38,014 nucleotides of DNA from Rhodothermales bacterium (GTDB lineage Bacteria > Bacteroidota > Rhodothermia > Rhodothermales > VXPQ01), in NCBI GenBank assembly GCA_022825385.1, contig JAJDWX010000010.1:1-38014 (forward strand), read 5' to 3'. The notes under the pieces were generated by a model. That model had not been told where the DNA came from. It ran no database searches and was given only the letters and a program-made list of their open reading frames with translations. Position 1 is the stretch's first letter. Every line of letters begins with the position of its first letter. The translations under genes were made by a program, and so were the position numbers. This document shows positions 35,987-38,014 of the stretch, piece by piece.

Positions 35987-37198
35987 ATGAAATTCATCCG
36001 TAGCCTCGAAATAAGTGGGTTGTTGTCGTTTCCTCCCGATACGCCAGCTTTTGAACTACATGATCTGAATGTTCTGATCGGACCGAACGGTTCTGGAAAA
36101 ACGAACATCCTTGAGGCGCTGGAACTCCTTCGTGCCACGCCAACGGACTTCGCTGCCGCGATCCGGGATGGCGGCGGCGCTGCGGAGTGGTTTTGGAAGG
36201 GAGCGTCCGCAAGCAAGGTGGCCAGGATTGAAATCGAGACACAGGGTCGGATTGCAAATGGATCGAGTCAGTTTGAACGGCCGCTTCGTCACCGCCTTGA
36301 GTTTGTATTGGACAATACGCGAATTGAAGTGTACGACGAGGCCATTGAGGGGACGCAGCCTCGACCTGGGCATGCAGAACCTTATTTTTATTATCGTTTT
36401 CAGAGGGGACGTCCCGTTATCAACATCATAGACCAACCTGGAAATGCAAACGGAAAAGACTCGTTTCGAAGGCTCCAGCGACAGGATCTGTTGCCGGACC
36501 AGTCCGTTCTGGCGCAGATCAAGGATATAGATCGGTATCCCGATATTACCCGGCTGGGACGGCAATTCGGACAAATTCAGATGCTGCGCGATTGGACCAT
36601 CGGGCGCTATACGGCGCCGCGAAAAGCGGAACCGGCAGACCTGCCCGAGGACCGACTTTTACCCGATTGCAGCAATCTTGCCCTGATACTCAACAAGATC
36701 GAACACAGCCAAGCGTCGCTTGAGTTCAACAAATTCCTCAAGCGTTTCTTTCCCCGTTTCGAACGGATGTCCACAAAGGTATCCGGCGGTACGATCCAGT
36801 TTTATCTTCATGAAGCGGATTTCGCTTCTCCGGTTCCGGTAACGCGCCTGTCGGACGGCACGATTCGGTTTGTGGCGTTGCTTGCCACGTTGCTAATGCC
36901 TTCGCCGCCGCCCCTCATCTGTATCGACGAACCGGAGTTGGGCTTACATCCAGACGCCGTATCTCTTATCGCCGATCTGATGATCGAGGCGTCCGAGCGT
37001 ACGCAACTCATCGTGGCAACCCATTCCAACGCCCTTGTCTCCGCTTTGTCTGTAAAACCAGAGGCCGTTATTGCCTGCGAACGGGTTGGCGCGGGAACAA
37101 CGCTGCGGCGACTCGATTCCGCCAAACTCGCGCATTGGCTAGAGGACTATGCGCTTGGCGATCTGTGGCGCATGGGCGAATTGGGGGCAAATCCATGA
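35987..37198 (+). CDS. AAA family ATPase (RecF/OLD-like AAA_21)
   Basis: The 403-residue P-loop ATPase is of the ABC/SMC-like AAA_21 group. The N-terminal motif LEISGLLSF is followed by Walker A GPNGSGKTN (32-40). The signature-like RLSDGTIRFVALLATLL precedes Walker B with ICIDE (311-315) and EPELGLHP, and the switch histidine lies in ATHSNALVSAL. The ATG at 35987 gives MKFIRSLEISG, the normal family start; an upstream ATG at 35921 adds 22 unconvincing residues. The stop overlaps the start of a DUF4276-like gene (ATGA), the usual pairing for this ATPase. Such ATPase-TOPRIM pairs resemble the architecture of OLD, Gabija and PARIS defence systems; that role is inference. Confidence 0.87.
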   Translation: MKFIRSLEISGLLSFPPDTPAFELHDLNVLIGPNGSGKTNILEALELLRATPTDFAAAIRDGGGAAEWFWKGASASKVARIEIETQGRIANGSSQFERPLRHRLEFVLDNTRIEVYDEAIEGTQPRPGHAEPYFYYRFQRGRPVINIIDQPGNANGKDSFRRLQRQDLLPDQSVLAQIKDIDRYPDITRLGRQFGQIQMLRDWTIGRYTAPRKAEPADLPEDRLLPDCSNLALILNKIEHSQASLEFNKFLKRFFPRFERMSTKVSGGTIQFYLHEADFASPVPVTRLSDGTIRFVALLATLLMPSPPPLICIDEPELGLHPDAVSLIADLMIEASERTQLIVATHSNALVSALSVKPEAVIACERVGAGTTLRRLDSAKLAHWLEDYALGDLWRMGELGANP

Positions 37199-37632
37199 GC
37201 AGTATTGCAATCTACATGGAGGGAGGGGGAAACAAGGCAGGTTCCAGGGCTATGCTATGCACAGGCATGGATGCTTTTCTGGACACCCCCAAATTCCGCA
37301 CCTTTAAATTCCGAAAAAAATACTGTCCAACCAAACCGAACCACTTCCTGGGTCCTTGTTACTTTCTAATGATACACTATTTTTTCGAGGCTGTATTCGG
37401 TTTTAATTTTATAAGTTTTTTCAAAAGCATGTTGATATTGAATATATATTCTTCAGGTGCTCCTTGCCATTGTCCAATTGAGCCAAAGCATGCAACTGCT
37501 TTAATGAGAATCACCCAAAAGCGCTTCAGCTCAATGGACAAATATTTCTCATCATGCAAACCATTAGTAAGAAATTTATTTTCTTCTAAATCATACAATC
37601 TCATAGCTTTAGACACTCTTCCATGTACATAA
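37195..37632 (+). pseudogene. Truncated DUF4276-like (TOPRIM-type) partner of the ATPase
   Basis: The gene starts at the ATG overlapping the ATPase stop. Its first ~28 residues, MSSIAIYMEGGG then GMDAFLDT, match the usual DUF4276 opening with its acidic EGGG loop. Similarity stops near 37280. The frame then continues through low-complexity, A+T-rich sequence to 37632, with a composition unlike the start and antisense to another plausible gene. The conserved C-terminal part of DUF4276 is missing. I read this as a gene cut by an insertion or rearrangement; the predicted tail after ~37285 is probably not native. Confidence 0.6.
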
Positions 37633-38014
37633 CCAGAACCGAAGTCGTATAGACCTTTCATAGTTTCATCTAAAGAATCTACTTGTGTTCCTAATTTATT
37701 TGAATCCTCTCTAAGACATTTTTCTATGAATTTTCTTATCTTTTTTCTTCCTAACCAATTATTAGGTTGTTGCCATTTACCTTCCTCATCTATATCCTCT
37801 GTATAAAATGTATTCTTAAATTTTTCATGCATATCACTTTTCTTATCAGCTCGGTTTTCATAAATTAGAAATAAAATATCCTCTATAACTTCTTGTAATA
37901 ATCTACACATAACACCAAATTCATATACAAATCCATTATCTATCAAAATCTTTGCTGCACGCAAATTGCTTATCAATTGAACAGTTTTCATGATAACAAT
38001 ATGTAGAGAATCTT
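37377..38014 (-). CDS. Partial helical protein of unknown function in A+T-rich DNA
   Basis: The frame stays open to the window edge: codons before the ATG at 37991 read on without a stop, so the gene probably continues beyond 38014 and the first visible Met may be internal. From 37991 it is 204 residues, mostly helical. It includes YEFGVMCRLLQEVIEDILFL and a GYVHGR motif, which loosely recalls HEPN- or DUF5677-like abortive-infection proteins; this is a guess. The base composition is far lower in G+C than anything else in the window, with many ATA, AAA and TTA codons, which indicates recent horizontal transfer. It runs antisense to the broken DUF4276-like frame. Confidence 0.6.
   Translation of the reverse strand, partial: DSLHIVIMKTVQLISNLRAAKILIDNGFVYEFGVMCRLLQEVIEDILFLIYENRADKKSDMHEKFKNTFYTEDIDEEGKWQQPNNWLGRKKIRKFIEKCLREDSNKLGTQVDSLDETMKGLYDFGSGYVHGRVSKAMRLYDLEENKFLTNGLHDEKYLSIELKRFWVILIKAVACFGSIGQWQGAPEEYIFNINMLLKKLIKLKPNTASKK

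Overview
This 38 kb window looks like part of a bacterial chromosome from the Rhodothermota/Bacteroidota side of the tree (Rhodothermales- or Salinibacter-like). The grounds are a G+C-rich sequence, a giant secreted Calx-beta protein ending in an NYPNPFNP-type sorting domain, an Oar-like TonB-dependent receptor with a carboxypeptidase-regulatory N-terminus, and a Gram-negative envelope gene set. The assignment is inference; no rRNA is present to fix it.

Positions 1-10003 are housekeeping. On the plus strand, cdaA (c-di-AMP synthesis) is followed two bases later by pcm (isoaspartyl repair). On the minus strand, mrdA (PBP2), rodA, argS, pheA and ftsX form one tight run (10003 to 3246), joining cell-wall elongation, tRNA charging, phenylalanine synthesis and division. 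A separate minus-strand gene (3018-1612), with its own good sigma70-type promoter, encodes a membrane protein with a degenerate GGDEF domain.

Positions 10296-17601 (plus) hold a large outer-membrane fusion (HExxH peptidase-like domain, beta-propeller, beta-barrel), pyrD and a TonB-dependent receptor. tRNA-Pro(CGG) follows at 17759-17835. Just after it lie three hairpins spaced exactly 39 bp apart, with conserved centres and different but self-complementary arms; this is the least explained element in the window.

Positions 18170-25056 form a Cu(I)/Ag(I) efflux locus: a small secreted His/Cys-rich protein, then cusC, cusB, cusA and a small membrane protein. CusA keeps all three metal-relay methionines. 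ilvD follows at 25573-27276.

Positions 27489-32879 encode a ~1,800-residue secreted Calx-beta repeat protein. A ten-cytosine tract lies a few codons after the only plausible ATG and before the signal peptide, so the gene looks like a candidate phase-variable (slipped-strand) surface protein.

Positions 33195-38014 are accessory. A DinJ/RelB-type antitoxin is followed by only the first ~11 codons of a YafQ-like toxin. Then come, on the minus strand, a secreted metallo-beta-lactamase-fold hydrolase, folA and an acidic protein with three topoisomerase-type zinc ribbons. Finally there is an AAA ATPase overlapping the start of a DUF4276-like partner, which breaks off after about 28 codons where the sequence turns abruptly A+T-rich and carries an unrelated partial gene. 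This end of the window looks like a decaying or recombining defence-type island.
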